Below are positions 14,844-23,200 of a stretch of 64,000 nt of DNA, in pieces. The position numbers and the translations under genes were made by a program. This stretch comes from Desulfovibrio litoralis DSM 11393. Lineage in GTDB: Bacteria > Desulfobacterota > Desulfovibrionia > Desulfovibrionales > Desulfovibrionaceae. The stretch lies in contig NZ_FRDI01000008.1 in assembly GCF_900143255.1 (NCBI RefSeq), forward strand, positions 17,448 to 81,447, in the 5' to 3' direction. Every line of letters begins with the position of its first letter. Position 1 is the first letter of the stretch. Under the pieces are notes generated by a model, which worked only from the letters and a program-made list of their open reading frames with translations, did no database searches and was not told the DNA's origin.

Positions 14844-15341
14844 ATGATTAACAACTTAAAGTTTATTAGGCAACTAAAACGCCACGAAGGCTGTAGAAAA
14901 AACAAAGCAGGGCTTCATATTGCTTATCGCTGTACTGCTGACAAATTAACAATCGGTTATGGGCATAATTTAGACGCTAACCCTATTCCGGGTTTAATTC
15001 TCAAAGAAAAAGACACAATAAACGAAGAGCAAGCCGAACGTCTTTTAAAGGCTGATATTTTGGCTTGTATTGATGATTTAGACAGGCATTTAAGTTGGTG
15101 GCGTAACTTAAACGAAGCCCGTCAGGCTGTTGTTGTAAATATGTGCTTCAACTTGGGGATTACAAGCCTTTTAAAGTTTAAAAACACTTTAAGATTTATA
15201 CAGCTTGGGAACTATGATCAAGCCGCTAAAAACATGATGCAATCACTTTGGTCGCAACAAGTTGGTGATGGTGTTGGCGGATATTTTGACAGAGCTGAAG
15301 AGTTAGCAAAACAAATGCAAACCGGTCAGTGGCAGGTTTAG
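14844..15341 (+). CDS. GH24 endolysin (T4-type lysozyme)
   Basis: This 165-residue muramidase has no signal peptide or TM segment, so it depends on the holin. The catalytic region reads KRHEGC (E15) and AYRCTADKLTIGYGHN (C30, T36). Aligned on YK-D-TEGYYTIG of T4 lysozyme, the active-site Asp20 position is Cys here; phage GH24 enzymes with E-C-T triads are common, and a Cys at this site is known to be tolerated. Downstream conserved parts are INEEQAERLL, VVVNMCFNLG and GGYFDRAEELAKQM. It opens the late operon: lysis, packaging, head, tail. Confidence 0.92.
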   Translation: MINNLKFIRQLKRHEGCRKNKAGLHIAYRCTADKLTIGYGHNLDANPIPGLILKEKDTINEEQAERLLKADILACIDDLDRHLSWWRNLNEARQAVVVNMCFNLGITSLLKFKNTLRFIQLGNYDQAAKNMMQSLWSQQVGDGVGGYFDRAEELAKQMQTGQWQV

Positions 15342-15345
15342 CGGT

Positions 15346-15777
15346 ATGATTGACGGAATTTTTAATTTTGGAACAAAGATAATTGATAAGTTGTTCCCCG
15401 ATAAAAACGAAGCTGAACGGGCTAAATTAAAGCTAATTGAGCTACAGCAAAATGGCGAACTAACACAAATGCAAACATTGTTTGAGCATGATTTGGCTCA
15501 AGCAAAAATTAATGAAGTTGAAGCGGGACATAGTTCTATTTTTGTTGCAGGTTGGCGTCCTGCTGTTGGCTGGGTGTGTGTTTTAGCAATCGCTTGGAAC
15601 TTTTTATTTCAACCCACGTTCAACTGGGTTTTACTGGTCGCAAACCCTGAAAGTTTAAGACACTTGCCTTCACTGCCTCGTGCTGATTTTGGCGAACTCT
15701 TTATTATTTTAGCTAATATGCTTGGTTTTGGTGCTTTAAGGTCTTGGGAAAAAATCAAAGGAATAGGAACAAAATAG
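15346..15777 (+). CDS. Holin of the 3TM family
   Basis: This 143-residue protein begins 5 bp after the lysozyme stop. An amphipathic N-terminal region (to about 60, helix LKLIELQQNGELTQMQTLFEHDLAQAKINEVEA) precedes hydrophobic segments at about 68-95 (VAGWRPAVGWVCVLAIAWNFLF) and 118-132 (FIILANMLGFGAL). The GWRP-VGWVC signature is that of Holin_3TM (PF11351). It would permeabilise the inner membrane to release the endolysin. Confidence 0.88.
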   Translation: MIDGIFNFGTKIIDKLFPDKNEAERAKLKLIELQQNGELTQMQTLFEHDLAQAKINEVEAGHSSIFVAGWRPAVGWVCVLAIAWNFLFQPTFNWVLLVANPESLRHLPSLPRADFGELFIILANMLGFGALRSWEKIKGIGTK

Positions 15778-15778
15778 A

Positions 15779-16036
15779 ATGAATACAGAAATGCTCTTAG
15801 TTATCGCCAGCTTTAGCTTGCAATTTTTACTAGCAATAGTTGGTACATTGCTTTGGCATCTTTTTAAAAAAGTAGAAAGCAAGGTTGATGCACTTTTAGA
15901 ACAGCGTTTCACTTGTAATGATAATTTTGCAAGTCGTGAGTCTGTTAACAAACTTTGGGACAAGGTGAATCAACATGACAATGCCATTACAACACTTATA
16001 GCAGACTATAAGCATCTAAACAATGACAAAACCTAA
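15779..16036 (+). CDS. Small membrane protein of the lysis cassette (spanin-like or DUF2730-like)
   Basis: The product has 85 residues: an N-terminal TM helix (about 4-28, LLVIASFSLQFLLAIVGTLLW) followed by a predicted coiled coil (VESKVDALLEQRF, SVNKLWDKVNQHDNAITTLI). This topology fits an inner-membrane spanin or a DUF2730-type protein. No lipobox-bearing outer spanin is seen next to it. It starts 1 bp after the holin stop and overlaps the small terminase gene by 14 bp. Confidence 0.5.
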   Translation: MNTEMLLVIASFSLQFLLAIVGTLLWHLFKKVESKVDALLEQRFTCNDNFASRESVNKLWDKVNQHDNAITTLIADYKHLNNDKT

Positions 16037-16355
16037 ACAAACTAAAACAGCAACAGCGAAAAAACGAAGGCCCAAGGCTCAAGAGAATGAAGAAGCTAAG
16101 GTATTGTCTTATGCTGATGTTGTAAGGCTCGCAAAAGAGCAGGCAATTCCGGCGATCAACGCTTTAACCAATGCTTTAACAAGCCTTAAAGTAAGTGATC
16201 GCATCAACGCAGCCAAAGAGCTTTTAGACCGTGGATATGGAAAAACAAATCAAAAATTAGAATTAAGTGGCGAAATTAAACAAGATTTAAGCGTAAATCC
16301 CGAAGCTTTAGAGCTAATTGACAAGTTGTATTCAAACAAAACCAAGAAAAAGTAA
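16023..16355 (+). CDS. terS: Probable terminase small subunit
   Basis: This 110-residue protein has a basic N-terminus (KPKQTKTATAKKRRPKAQ) and a central helical pair (YADVVRLAKEQAIPAINALTNAL, DRINAAKELLDRGYGKTNQ) typical of short phage terminase small subunits, which recognise pac DNA and stimulate the large subunit. Its place 2 bp before the large subunit supports this. Sequence similarity in this family is weak, so the call relies on position and helix pattern. Confidence 0.65.
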   Translation: MTKPKQTKTATAKKRRPKAQENEEAKVLSYADVVRLAKEQAIPAINALTNALTSLKVSDRINAAKELLDRGYGKTNQKLELSGEIKQDLSVNPEALELIDKLYSNKTKKK

Positions 16356-16357
16356 CA

Positions 16358-17884
16358 ATGATGATACCTTTTGAAGATAAAAACGAAGCTAAGAAGCATT
16401 ATGCAAAGCTTATTAAAATGAGCGAAAAGCAAAATGCTTACCTTGCGACAATAGCAGAGCTAGGCAAGAGAGACCTATTCTTTTTGCTCGTTTATCTTTT
16501 AAAGCGTGAAGATTGTTTTAATGACTGGGTGTTTGACCGCTGTAAAGAAGTACAAGCCAGCCCTAACGGGCATTTAGATTTATGGGCTAGAGAACATTAT
16601 AAATCTACAATTATTACCTTTGCTTTAACCATTCAAGATATTCTAAACAACCCTGAAATAACAATCGGTATATTTTCACATACCCGCCCTATCGCCAAAG
16701 GTTTTTTAAAGCAAATTAAAGCTGAGTTTGAACAAAACGAATTACTAAAAGCGTGTTACCCCGATGTATTATATGACATACCGCACAAAGAAGCCCCGCA
16801 ATGGGCAGAGGACTGCGGAATAATTGTTAAACGTAAAAACAACCCCAAAGAAGCCACGCTCGAAGCTTGGGGATTAGTCGATGGACAGCCCACAGGTAAA
16901 CATTTTTCACTTTTAATTTATGATGATGTTGTAACTCGTGAAAGTGTTAGCACTCCTGAGATGATAGCCAAAGTTACTGAAGCTTGGGCATTATCTTTAA
17001 ACCTTGGTGCTAGAGGTGGCGAACGCCGTTATATTGGGACACGTTACCATTTTAATGACACTTATAAAATAATGCTTGAGCGTAAGGCGGCGAACCCTCG
17101 TATTTATCCCGCTACAGACAACGGAGAAGCAAACGGACAACCACATTTATTAAGCAAAGCCGATTTAGAACAAAAGTATAGAGAAATGGGGGCTTATGTT
17201 TTTGGTTGTCAGATGTTGCAAAACCCTACCGCCGATAAAACTCAAGGCTTTAAAGAAGAATGGCTTAAGTATGCCGATGTTGAAGCTAATCACCGCATAA
17301 AATGGCAAGGAATGAACATTTATTTATTATGCGACCCCGCTCAGTCTAAAAAACAAGGCAGTGATTACAGTGTATTCGCTGTTATTGGGCTTGGACAAGA
17401 CGGCAATTATTATCTTGTTGACGGAGTTAGAGACCGCTTAAACCTCACCGAACGCACCAACACTTTATTTAAACTACATCGGGAATATCGACCGCTAGAT
17501 GTTGGTTATGAGCGTTACGGAATGCAGGCAGATATAGAGCATATTAAATTTATGCAAGAGAATCAGGGCTACCGTTTTAATATCACTGAGCTTGGCGGGG
17601 CTATGCCCAAGGTTGAACGCATACGCCAGCTTGTTCCTATTTTTGAGCAGGGTTTATTTTACCTCCCTTCTACTCTTCTTTTTATTGATGTTGAGGGTAA
17701 GGCTAGAAATTTTACGCATGAATTTGTTGAGGAAGAATATAAGGCTTTTCCCGTTTCTTCTCATGATGACATGCTTGATTGTATCGCTCGCATTTTAGAC
17801 CCCAAAATGTGTGCGGTCTTTCCACGTTTAAAGCAAGGGGCATCACGTCAAAAGGCTAAGAATGATTTTAGTTTGTGGAATTAA
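16358..17884 (+). CDS. terL: Terminase large subunit
   Basis: This 508-residue packaging motor has ATPase and nuclease domains. The Walker A-like region is near 78-84 (REHYKST, a deviant P-loop typical of TerL), and Walker B is LLIYDDVVT with D189/D190. A coupling-type region lies at GTRYHFNDTY. The nuclease domain starts at LLCDPAQSKKQGSDYSVF (D326), and further acidic residues are in SSHDDMLD (D470, D471, D474). It pumps DNA into the prohead and cuts it. The homologues I recall are from T7/BPP-1-like podoviruses, consistent with the head genes that follow. Confidence 0.92.
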   Translation: MMIPFEDKNEAKKHYAKLIKMSEKQNAYLATIAELGKRDLFFLLVYLLKREDCFNDWVFDRCKEVQASPNGHLDLWAREHYKSTIITFALTIQDILNNPEITIGIFSHTRPIAKGFLKQIKAEFEQNELLKACYPDVLYDIPHKEAPQWAEDCGIIVKRKNNPKEATLEAWGLVDGQPTGKHFSLLIYDDVVTRESVSTPEMIAKVTEAWALSLNLGARGGERRYIGTRYHFNDTYKIMLERKAANPRIYPATDNGEANGQPHLLSKADLEQKYREMGAYVFGCQMLQNPTADKTQGFKEEWLKYADVEANHRIKWQGMNIYLLCDPAQSKKQGSDYSVFAVIGLGQDGNYYLVDGVRDRLNLTERTNTLFKLHREYRPLDVGYERYGMQADIEHIKFMQENQGYRFNITELGGAMPKVERIRQLVPIFEQGLFYLPSTLLFIDVEGKARNFTHEFVEEEYKAFPVSSHDDMLDCIARILDPKMCAVFPRLKQGASRQKAKNDFSLWN

Positions 17885-17908
17885 CAATTAACCACTGGAG
17901 TTTTAAAT

Positions 17909-18208
17909 ATGAAGGTTCTTATTTCTCAACCTATGAAAGGCTTAACAACTGAAGAAATCAACAAAAATAGAAAGGCTGTTGTTGAAAAACTGGAAGCCGA
18001 AGGACACGAAGTCATAGACAGTGTCTTTGAAGACTTTCAGGAAGCTAACTTTAAAAACATTCCTTTGGCTTATTTGGCAAAAAGTCTTGAATTAATCGCC
18101 AAAGAAGCTGACCAAGTAGTTTTTATGAAAGGTTGGCGAACGGCTCGAGGTTGTATTTTAGAACATCAGTGTTGTTTGGATTACGGCGTTAAAGTTTTAT
18201 ATCTCTAA
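17909..18208 (+). CDS. DUF4406 nucleotide-hydrolase-like protein
   Basis: This 99-residue protein begins MKVLISQPMKGLTTEEI and ends in GWRTARGCILEHQCCLDYGVKVLYL, the pattern of DUF4406, related to nucleoside 2-deoxyribosyltransferases (NrdL fold). Conserved parts are the Q-P-M nucleotide loop, the acidic E/D cluster near 35-45 and G-W-x-A-R-G-C-x-x-E. It is an unexpected metabolic gene inserted in the morphogenesis operon. With the MazG-like protein, it is the second nucleotide-directed enzyme of the phage. Confidence 0.8.
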   Translation: MKVLISQPMKGLTTEEINKNRKAVVEKLEAEGHEVIDSVFEDFQEANFKNIPLAYLAKSLELIAKEADQVVFMKGWRTARGCILEHQCCLDYGVKVLYL

Positions 18209-18238
18209 TTTAACAAACCAAAAACCAAGGAGTAATTT

Positions 18239-18463
18239 ATGTGTATGGGCGGTTCATCACCAAGCATGCCGGAAGTAGCACCGGCACCAACACCACCACC
18301 GGTGGTAGCACCTATTTCAGCAGACCAAGACGCCGCAAGAGCTGGCGATAACGAACGCAAACGCAGACTAGCAGCGAGTGGCAGGAGTGATACTATTTTA
18401 ACAGGTGGTTTGGGCGATACGGGAACGGCAACGGCTGGCGGTAAAAAGTTATTAGGTGAATAA
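18239..18463 (+). CDS. Small Pro/Gly-rich podovirus protein between TerL and portal
   Basis: This 74-residue protein (MCMGGSSPSMPEVAPAPTPPP, later GDNERKRRLAASGRSDTILTG and GGKKLLGE) is of low complexity. Short proteins of this composition, with an N-terminal MC-GG and the conserved ...RR.AASGRS.TILTG..G.. tail, recur directly upstream of the portal gene in podoviruses. Role unknown; possibly virion-associated. A clear AAGGAGT precedes the ATG, and the stop TAA is followed immediately by the portal ATG. Confidence 0.65.
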   Translation: MCMGGSSPSMPEVAPAPTPPPVVAPISADQDAARAGDNERKRRLAASGRSDTILTGGLGDTGTATAGGKKLLGE

Positions 18464-20143
18464 ATGAACGATGACAACGGCAACAAAGAACGTAAGAAAA
18501 AGTGTTTACGGCGTTTAACTAACCTTGAAGCCGTGCGTAAAGATTGGGAAGCTCACTATAGAGATTTAGCAACTCACTTTTTGCCAAGGCGTTCTCGTTT
18601 TTTAAACTCCGGAGACCATACGAACAAAGGCGACAAGTTAAATAAAGACCTAATAGACTCAACGGGTTTATTAAGTGTTAGGACTTTAGCCTCCGGTATG
18701 CAAAGCGGTTTAACTAGCCCCGCCCGCCCTTGGTTTAGGCTTGGGCTTCAAGATGATAACCTAGCTCAACAAGACGAGGCTAAAACATGGTTGCACGACA
18801 CTCAAGAGAAAATGGTATCTGTTTTTAGTCGTTCTAACTTTTATGACTCAATTCACATGCTTTATCATGAGCTTGCTGTTTTTGGGACAGGGGCTTTAAT
18901 TGTTGAAGAAGATCCGGATACGGTTATTCGTTGCCGTTGTTTCACCGTTGGGGAATATGCTTTAGACACTTCGGCAAGTGGACGGGTTAACGCTATTTAT
19001 CGGCGTTTACGCATGACAGCCAAACAAATAGTAGAAACATGGGAGGACTGCCCCCAACGTATAAAAGACATGGCTGACAAAGACAACGGCGATTGGATTG
19101 ACGTTTTACACGCTGTTGAGCCAAACGACAAAAAGAAAGATGACGCTAAAAACAAAAGAGAAAGGGCTTACACCTCTATCTACATGCTTTTAAGTGGTGG
19201 TAACGAAGTTTTAGAGGACGGTGGCTATTATGAATTCCCTGCTCTTTGTCCTCGTTGGGACGTAACGGGCAGTGATATTTATGGACGTTCGCCAGCTATG
19301 GACGCTTTGTCAGATTGTCGCATGTTGCAAAAGATGCAAAAGACCAAAATTGAAGCCTTAATTAAAGAAGTTAATCCGCCTTTAGCAGTTTATGGCGGTC
19401 AAGATGTTTACCCAGACATCAGCCCCGGGGCGATTAACTACGTTTCTTCGCTCGCTCAAGGTCAACAAGCGATAGCCCCGCTTTATCAAGTACGCTCTAA
19501 TTTACAAGCTTTAGAAGGCACAACCGCAAGCATTCAAAACCAGATAAAACAAGTCTTTTTTAACGACTTGTTCTTGATGATTAGTCAGGTCAACAGACAA
19601 ATGACCGCTACCGAAGTGGCAGAACGCAACTCTGAAAAGATGTTGTTGTTAGGTCCTGTACTTGATCGCCTGCGTTCTGAACTCTTTCAGCCTCTTATTG
19701 AAAGAGTGTTTGGAATTATGCAACGCAACGGCATGATTAGCCCGCCACCAGAGATATTACAAGGGCTTGAAATCAAAATAGAGTTTGTTTCTATCCTTGC
19801 TCAAGCTCAAAAACAAGCAGGTATTGCAGCAGTTCAACAAGTTGTTGGCTTTGTGGGTCAAAGTGCGGCTTTAAATCCTGAAATCATAGACAAGCTTGAT
19901 TTAGATGAAGCGGTTGATCAGGTATCAGACATGCTGGGCGTACCGCCTAAGTTGATACGCTCTGATGAAGCCGTGGCACAAATCAGACAAGGCAGAGCAG
20001 CACAACAAGCCCAAATGCAACAGATGCAACAAATGCAACAAGGGGTAGATATGGCAGGCGGTGCAACTAAAGCCATGCAAAACGCAGGGTTGAACATTAA
20101 AGACCTTTTAGGTGGCGGTCAAAATGGGGAGGTAGTTCAGTAA
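18464..20143 (+). CDS. Portal (head-tail connector) protein
   Basis: The product has 559 residues and matches the T7-like head-tail connector family. It has N-terminal WEAHYRDLATHFLPRRSRFL, then LLSVRTLASGMQSGLTSPARPWFRLG, the central WDVTGSDIYGRSPAMDALSD, and a helical stem with ATEVAERNSEKMLLLGPVLDRL. The C-terminus is Gln/Met-rich (QQAQMQQMQQMQQG). Twelve copies would form the dodecameric vertex through which DNA is packaged. It lies in the expected place after TerL and is intact. Confidence 0.93.
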   Translation: MNDDNGNKERKKKCLRRLTNLEAVRKDWEAHYRDLATHFLPRRSRFLNSGDHTNKGDKLNKDLIDSTGLLSVRTLASGMQSGLTSPARPWFRLGLQDDNLAQQDEAKTWLHDTQEKMVSVFSRSNFYDSIHMLYHELAVFGTGALIVEEDPDTVIRCRCFTVGEYALDTSASGRVNAIYRRLRMTAKQIVETWEDCPQRIKDMADKDNGDWIDVLHAVEPNDKKKDDAKNKRERAYTSIYMLLSGGNEVLEDGGYYEFPALCPRWDVTGSDIYGRSPAMDALSDCRMLQKMQKTKIEALIKEVNPPLAVYGGQDVYPDISPGAINYVSSLAQGQQAIAPLYQVRSNLQALEGTTASIQNQIKQVFFNDLFLMISQVNRQMTATEVAERNSEKMLLLGPVLDRLRSELFQPLIERVFGIMQRNGMISPPPEILQGLEIKIEFVSILAQAQKQAGIAAVQQVVGFVGQSAALNPEIIDKLDLDEAVDQVSDMLGVPPKLIRSDEAVAQIRQGRAAQQAQMQQMQQMQQGVDMAGGATKAMQNAGLNIKDLLGGGQNGEVVQ

Positions 20144-20407
20144 ATGGCAACCGTACAAAGCCAAGAGCTTAAGCACCTTCAGGAACAGGAAGATTTAAAA
20201 CAGCTTTTAAAAACCCCCGCAGGGGTAAGAGTTCTAAGACGTATTTTAAAACAAACCGCCGTTTTATCGCCCTCTTATTCCGAAAAAGACCCTTACGCCA
20301 CCGCTCACAACGAAGGATTAAGACGTACCGGTTTATGGCTACTCACTGAAATAGAAAGAGTAGACAAGTCAAAATTAACAACACTTTTATTTGAACAGGA
20401 GAAATAA
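20144..20407 (+). CDS. Bbp19-like phage protein
   Basis: This 87-residue protein contains TPAGVRVLRRILKQTAVLSPSY and NEGLRRTGLWLLTEIERVD, the hallmark of the Bbp19 family of Bordetella phage BPP-1 and relatives. Function is not established. It sits directly after the portal and before the scaffold, the same order as in BPP-1-like phages. Confidence 0.75.
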   Translation: MATVQSQELKHLQEQEDLKQLLKTPAGVRVLRRILKQTAVLSPSYSEKDPYATAHNEGLRRTGLWLLTEIERVDKSKLTTLLFEQEK

Positions 20408-20411
20408 AAAT

Positions 20412-21065
20412 ATGGCTGATGAAACAGACAACACTCAAGCAACGGAAACAGCAGGGGCAACGGAAACAGGCACAGAAACAAAGGGGGTAGACACCTTACT
20501 GACCAGAGATTTAACCACAACCACCGAACAGGAAACTGAGGAAACCAGCGAAACAGGCACAGAAGAAAAAGCAGAAGGCAAACAGGAAGAAAAGCCCGAC
20601 CCTTTAGCCGTAGTACCTGAAAAGCCAGAGGGCTATCAACTCGCTTTTGATAAGAGCATTCAAGTTGATAACGCCTTACAAAGTCAATTTTGTAATACCG
20701 CTCACGAACTTGGCTTAAACCAAGGGCAGGCTCAAAAGCTGGCGGAATTATACGCCGGGCATATTGCCAAGAGTCAAGCCGAAAGTCAGAAGCAATTAGC
20801 CGAAACGGTTTCAAGTTGGGAGCAAACAATTAAAAGCTCTCCTGATTTTAAAAACAATATTGGTTTTGCTCAAAAAGCCTTGGCTCAATATGGAAGCCCT
20901 GAACTTATTGAAACTTTAAACCAAACTTATTTAGGCTCACACCCCGCTATATTTAACTTTATTTCTAAAATTGGAAAAGAGTTGGCAGAACCTAGTTTTC
21001 AGCGTGGCGAAGCTGGGGGACAAGGTAAAACAGCTGAAGAAGTTATGTACCCAAACAGTAAATAA
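20412..21065 (+). CDS. Scaffolding protein
   Basis: I choose ATG 20412 (MADETDNTQ), which follows AGGAG. The 217-residue product has an acidic, low-complexity N-terminus rich in Thr/Glu (to about 75) and a helical C-terminal half (FCNTAHELGLNQGQAQKLAELYAGHIAKSQAESQKQLAE). This is the usual layout of podovirus scaffolding proteins, which shape the prohead and then exit. Position immediately before the major capsid gene supports the call. Confidence 0.78.
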   Translation: MADETDNTQATETAGATETGTETKGVDTLLTRDLTTTTEQETEETSETGTEEKAEGKQEEKPDPLAVVPEKPEGYQLAFDKSIQVDNALQSQFCNTAHELGLNQGQAQKLAELYAGHIAKSQAESQKQLAETVSSWEQTIKSSPDFKNNIGFAQKALAQYGSPELIETLNQTYLGSHPAIFNFISKIGKELAEPSFQRGEAGGQGKTAEEVMYPNSK

Positions 21066-21123
21066 TAATTCAACTAATTAACCTTTAAAAAATAACCTTA
21101 AACAAGCAAAAGGAGCATGAAAG

Positions 21124-22110
21124 ATGCCAGTAGTCGCACAAAAAAACCCTACCTTTTCCGACATCGCAAAACGTTTAGATCCTAACGGCAAGGTAGATAT
21201 TATTGTAGAAACTTTGAAAAACACTAACGAAATTTTAGAGGACGCTGTTGTTTTAGAAGGGAATCTACCAACAGGGAATAAAACAACCATGCGTAGCGGT
21301 TTGCCTTCTGTTGCGTGGCGAATGATTAACCAAGGGGTACAACCCAGCAAATCAACAACCGTTCAACAAACAGACAACTGCGGTAATCTTGAGGCGTATG
21401 CTGAAATTGATAAAGACCTTGCAGATTTAAACGGTAACACTGCGTCTTATCGGGTTTCAGAAGATTCCGCATTTTTAGAAGCAATGAACCAGCAAATGGC
21501 AAACACTTTATTTTACGGTGATACCTCAAAAAACCCGGAACGCTTCTTGGGATTAGCCCCTCGTTTTAATACTTTAGACGTAAAAAAAGCAGCGAGTGCT
21601 GAAAACGTTATTGACGCAAAAGGCACAGCCAGTGGTAAGCTTTCCAGTATTTGGCTCATGTGTTGGGGAGCTCAAACTGTTCATTGCTTTTATCCTAAAG
21701 GTTCTAAGGCTGGCTTTGTTCACACAGACAAAGGTCAAGTAACATTGCAAGACGGAAAAGGCGGGAACTTTGAAGGTTACCGCTCTCACTACAAGTGGTC
21801 TATTGGCTTAAGCGTTCGTGATTGGCGTTATGTTGTGCGTATCGCAAATATTGACCTCGCAACAATCACTGATGATGCCTTGATTGAAGCAATGGTTTCC
21901 GCTGTTGAGTCTTTACCAAATCAAAATTTAGGCAAGCCTGTTTTTTATGTGAATAAAAACGTACGTAAACGCTTGCGTAACGCCATACGCAGGGCAGACA
22001 ACGTTCACCTTGGCATTAGAGAAGTAGCAGGGAAAAAAGTTGTAGACTTTGATGAAATTCCGGTTCGCCGTTCTGATGCGTTAGTGAATACTGAAACAAG
22101 AGTCGTTTAA
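21124..22110 (+). CDS. Major capsid protein (Bbp17 family)
   Basis: This 328-residue protein begins PVVAQKNPTFSDIAKRLDPNGKVDIIVE and continues with LPTGNKTTMRSGLPSVAWRMINQGV, EAYAEIDKDLADLNGN, ANTLFYGDTSKNPERFLGLAPRF and a C-terminal FDEIPVRRSDAL. This pattern matches the HK97-fold Bbp17-type capsid proteins of BPP-1-like phages. The gene follows the scaffold with a 58-bp gap containing AAAAGGAG and precedes the cement protein. Confidence 0.9.
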   Translation: MPVVAQKNPTFSDIAKRLDPNGKVDIIVETLKNTNEILEDAVVLEGNLPTGNKTTMRSGLPSVAWRMINQGVQPSKSTTVQQTDNCGNLEAYAEIDKDLADLNGNTASYRVSEDSAFLEAMNQQMANTLFYGDTSKNPERFLGLAPRFNTLDVKKAASAENVIDAKGTASGKLSSIWLMCWGAQTVHCFYPKGSKAGFVHTDKGQVTLQDGKGGNFEGYRSHYKWSIGLSVRDWRYVVRIANIDLATITDDALIEAMVSAVESLPNQNLGKPVFYVNKNVRKRLRNAIRRADNVHLGIREVAGKKVVDFDEIPVRRSDALVNTETRVV

Positions 22111-22176
22111 GCTTAGCTAATTATCAATAAAAAACACATTAAAAAAACAACTGATCAAAAAAAAAGGAATAACAAA

Positions 22177-22557
22177 ATGATTTTAGATAAAGAGAATTTA
22201 TTTTCGGATAAACAACTCGTTTCGGCTACGGCTAATGCTGACAATATTGTAGATTTAGGCATTAGTAATTTTAGTGCCAATAATAACGCCAGCTTGTTCG
22301 CTTGTACTACTCCTTATGTTGGTACAGGCACTTTGGTTGTCGAATTGTTAACCAGCAGTGAGCTTAATAACGGGATTATGGTTAACCCTGTAACGGTAGC
22401 AACTTATCCTATTACCAACGCTGCTTTAATTGCGGGCGGAAAGATTGTTGATACTCGTATTCCTATGGGTGTTAGTCAATACGCCGGTTTAAGATATACC
22501 GTTACCGGGACATTAGCAGGCGGCATTATCACCTCCGGTATTGCCTTTGACGCATAA
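22177..22557 (+). CDS. Bbp16-like capsid cement protein
   Basis: This 126-residue, beta-rich protein begins MILDKENLFSDKQLVSATANADNIVDLG, as in the Bbp16 family, known as capsid cementing proteins in BPP-1-like podoviruses. Hydrophobic strand pairs (GTLVVELLTSSE, AGLRYTVTGTLAGG) suit a jellyroll or barrel trimer on the capsid surface. It lies directly downstream of the Bbp17-type capsid gene. Confidence 0.85.
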   Translation: MILDKENLFSDKQLVSATANADNIVDLGISNFSANNNASLFACTTPYVGTGTLVVELLTSSELNNGIMVNPVTVATYPITNAALIAGGKIVDTRIPMGVSQYAGLRYTVTGTLAGGIITSGIAFDA

Positions 22558-22594
22558 AAACAACTTCGCAATATAAAATAAATAAGGGGTATTT

Positions 22595-23194
22595 ATGCAG
22601 GCACAAACAGCATTAACAGCAAGTATTGTTTCTATTTATAATCTTAGTTTAGCTAGGCTTGGTGGTCATCAGCTTGGGCGGATTAATTCGCCGTATGAAG
22701 ACAGCACCGAAGCAAGCCTTTGTAATAACTTATATCCACACATCAGAGACTTAAGTTTAAGCTCTTATGCGTGGAATTTCGCACGCAAAAAAGAAACTTT
22801 GGCTATTGTTGAAAGCAGTATTGTGAATGCTGAATACCCATTTTGTTTTAAGTTGCCTGCTGATTGTTTACGCCCAATTTGTTTGGAGGGGCATAATCAA
22901 GACAACCAACCAACGCCTTTTATAATTAGAGAGCGTGATCTTTTAACAGGCTCTAACCCCGCAGTTTTAGAATATATTGCAAGAATTGAAGACCCGAATT
23001 TATGGACGATGAGTTTTAAAAATGCTGTCGCTTGGGGCTTAGCTTCTGAATTAGCCACGGCTTTGACAAACGATATTAATAAACAAATGCGTTATTTAGA
23101 ATTTTACCATAGGTCTTTAGCTGATGCGTTTAGTTCAGAGCGTAACACCGAAAAGCCCGCTAAACTGCCTAACCCGTGGCTAGAAGCGAGGTAA
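22595..23194 (+). CDS. Tail tubular protein A (gp11-like) adaptor
   Basis: This 199-residue protein matches the T7 gp11 / podovirus adaptor family: N-terminal SIVSIYNLSLARLGGHQL, then EASLCNNLYPHIRDLSLSSYAWNFARKKETLA, YPFCFKLPADCLRP and a C-terminal helical bundle ending near FYHRSLADAF. Twelve copies bind under the portal and form the upper tail ring. The ORF is intact, and its stop is 6 bp from the next gene. Confidence 0.85.
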   Translation: MQAQTALTASIVSIYNLSLARLGGHQLGRINSPYEDSTEASLCNNLYPHIRDLSLSSYAWNFARKKETLAIVESSIVNAEYPFCFKLPADCLRPICLEGHNQDNQPTPFIIRERDLLTGSNPAVLEYIARIEDPNLWTMSFKNAVAWGLASELATALTNDINKQMRYLEFYHRSLADAFSSERNTEKPAKLPNPWLEAR

Positions 23195-23200
23195 ATTATT

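Noticed and set aside
20305-20829. A 174-codon open frame on the minus strand across the scaffold gene
   Set aside because: It runs antisense to a well-supported scaffold and Bbp19 gene, has low-complexity Leu/Pro/Phe composition and no ribosome-binding site.
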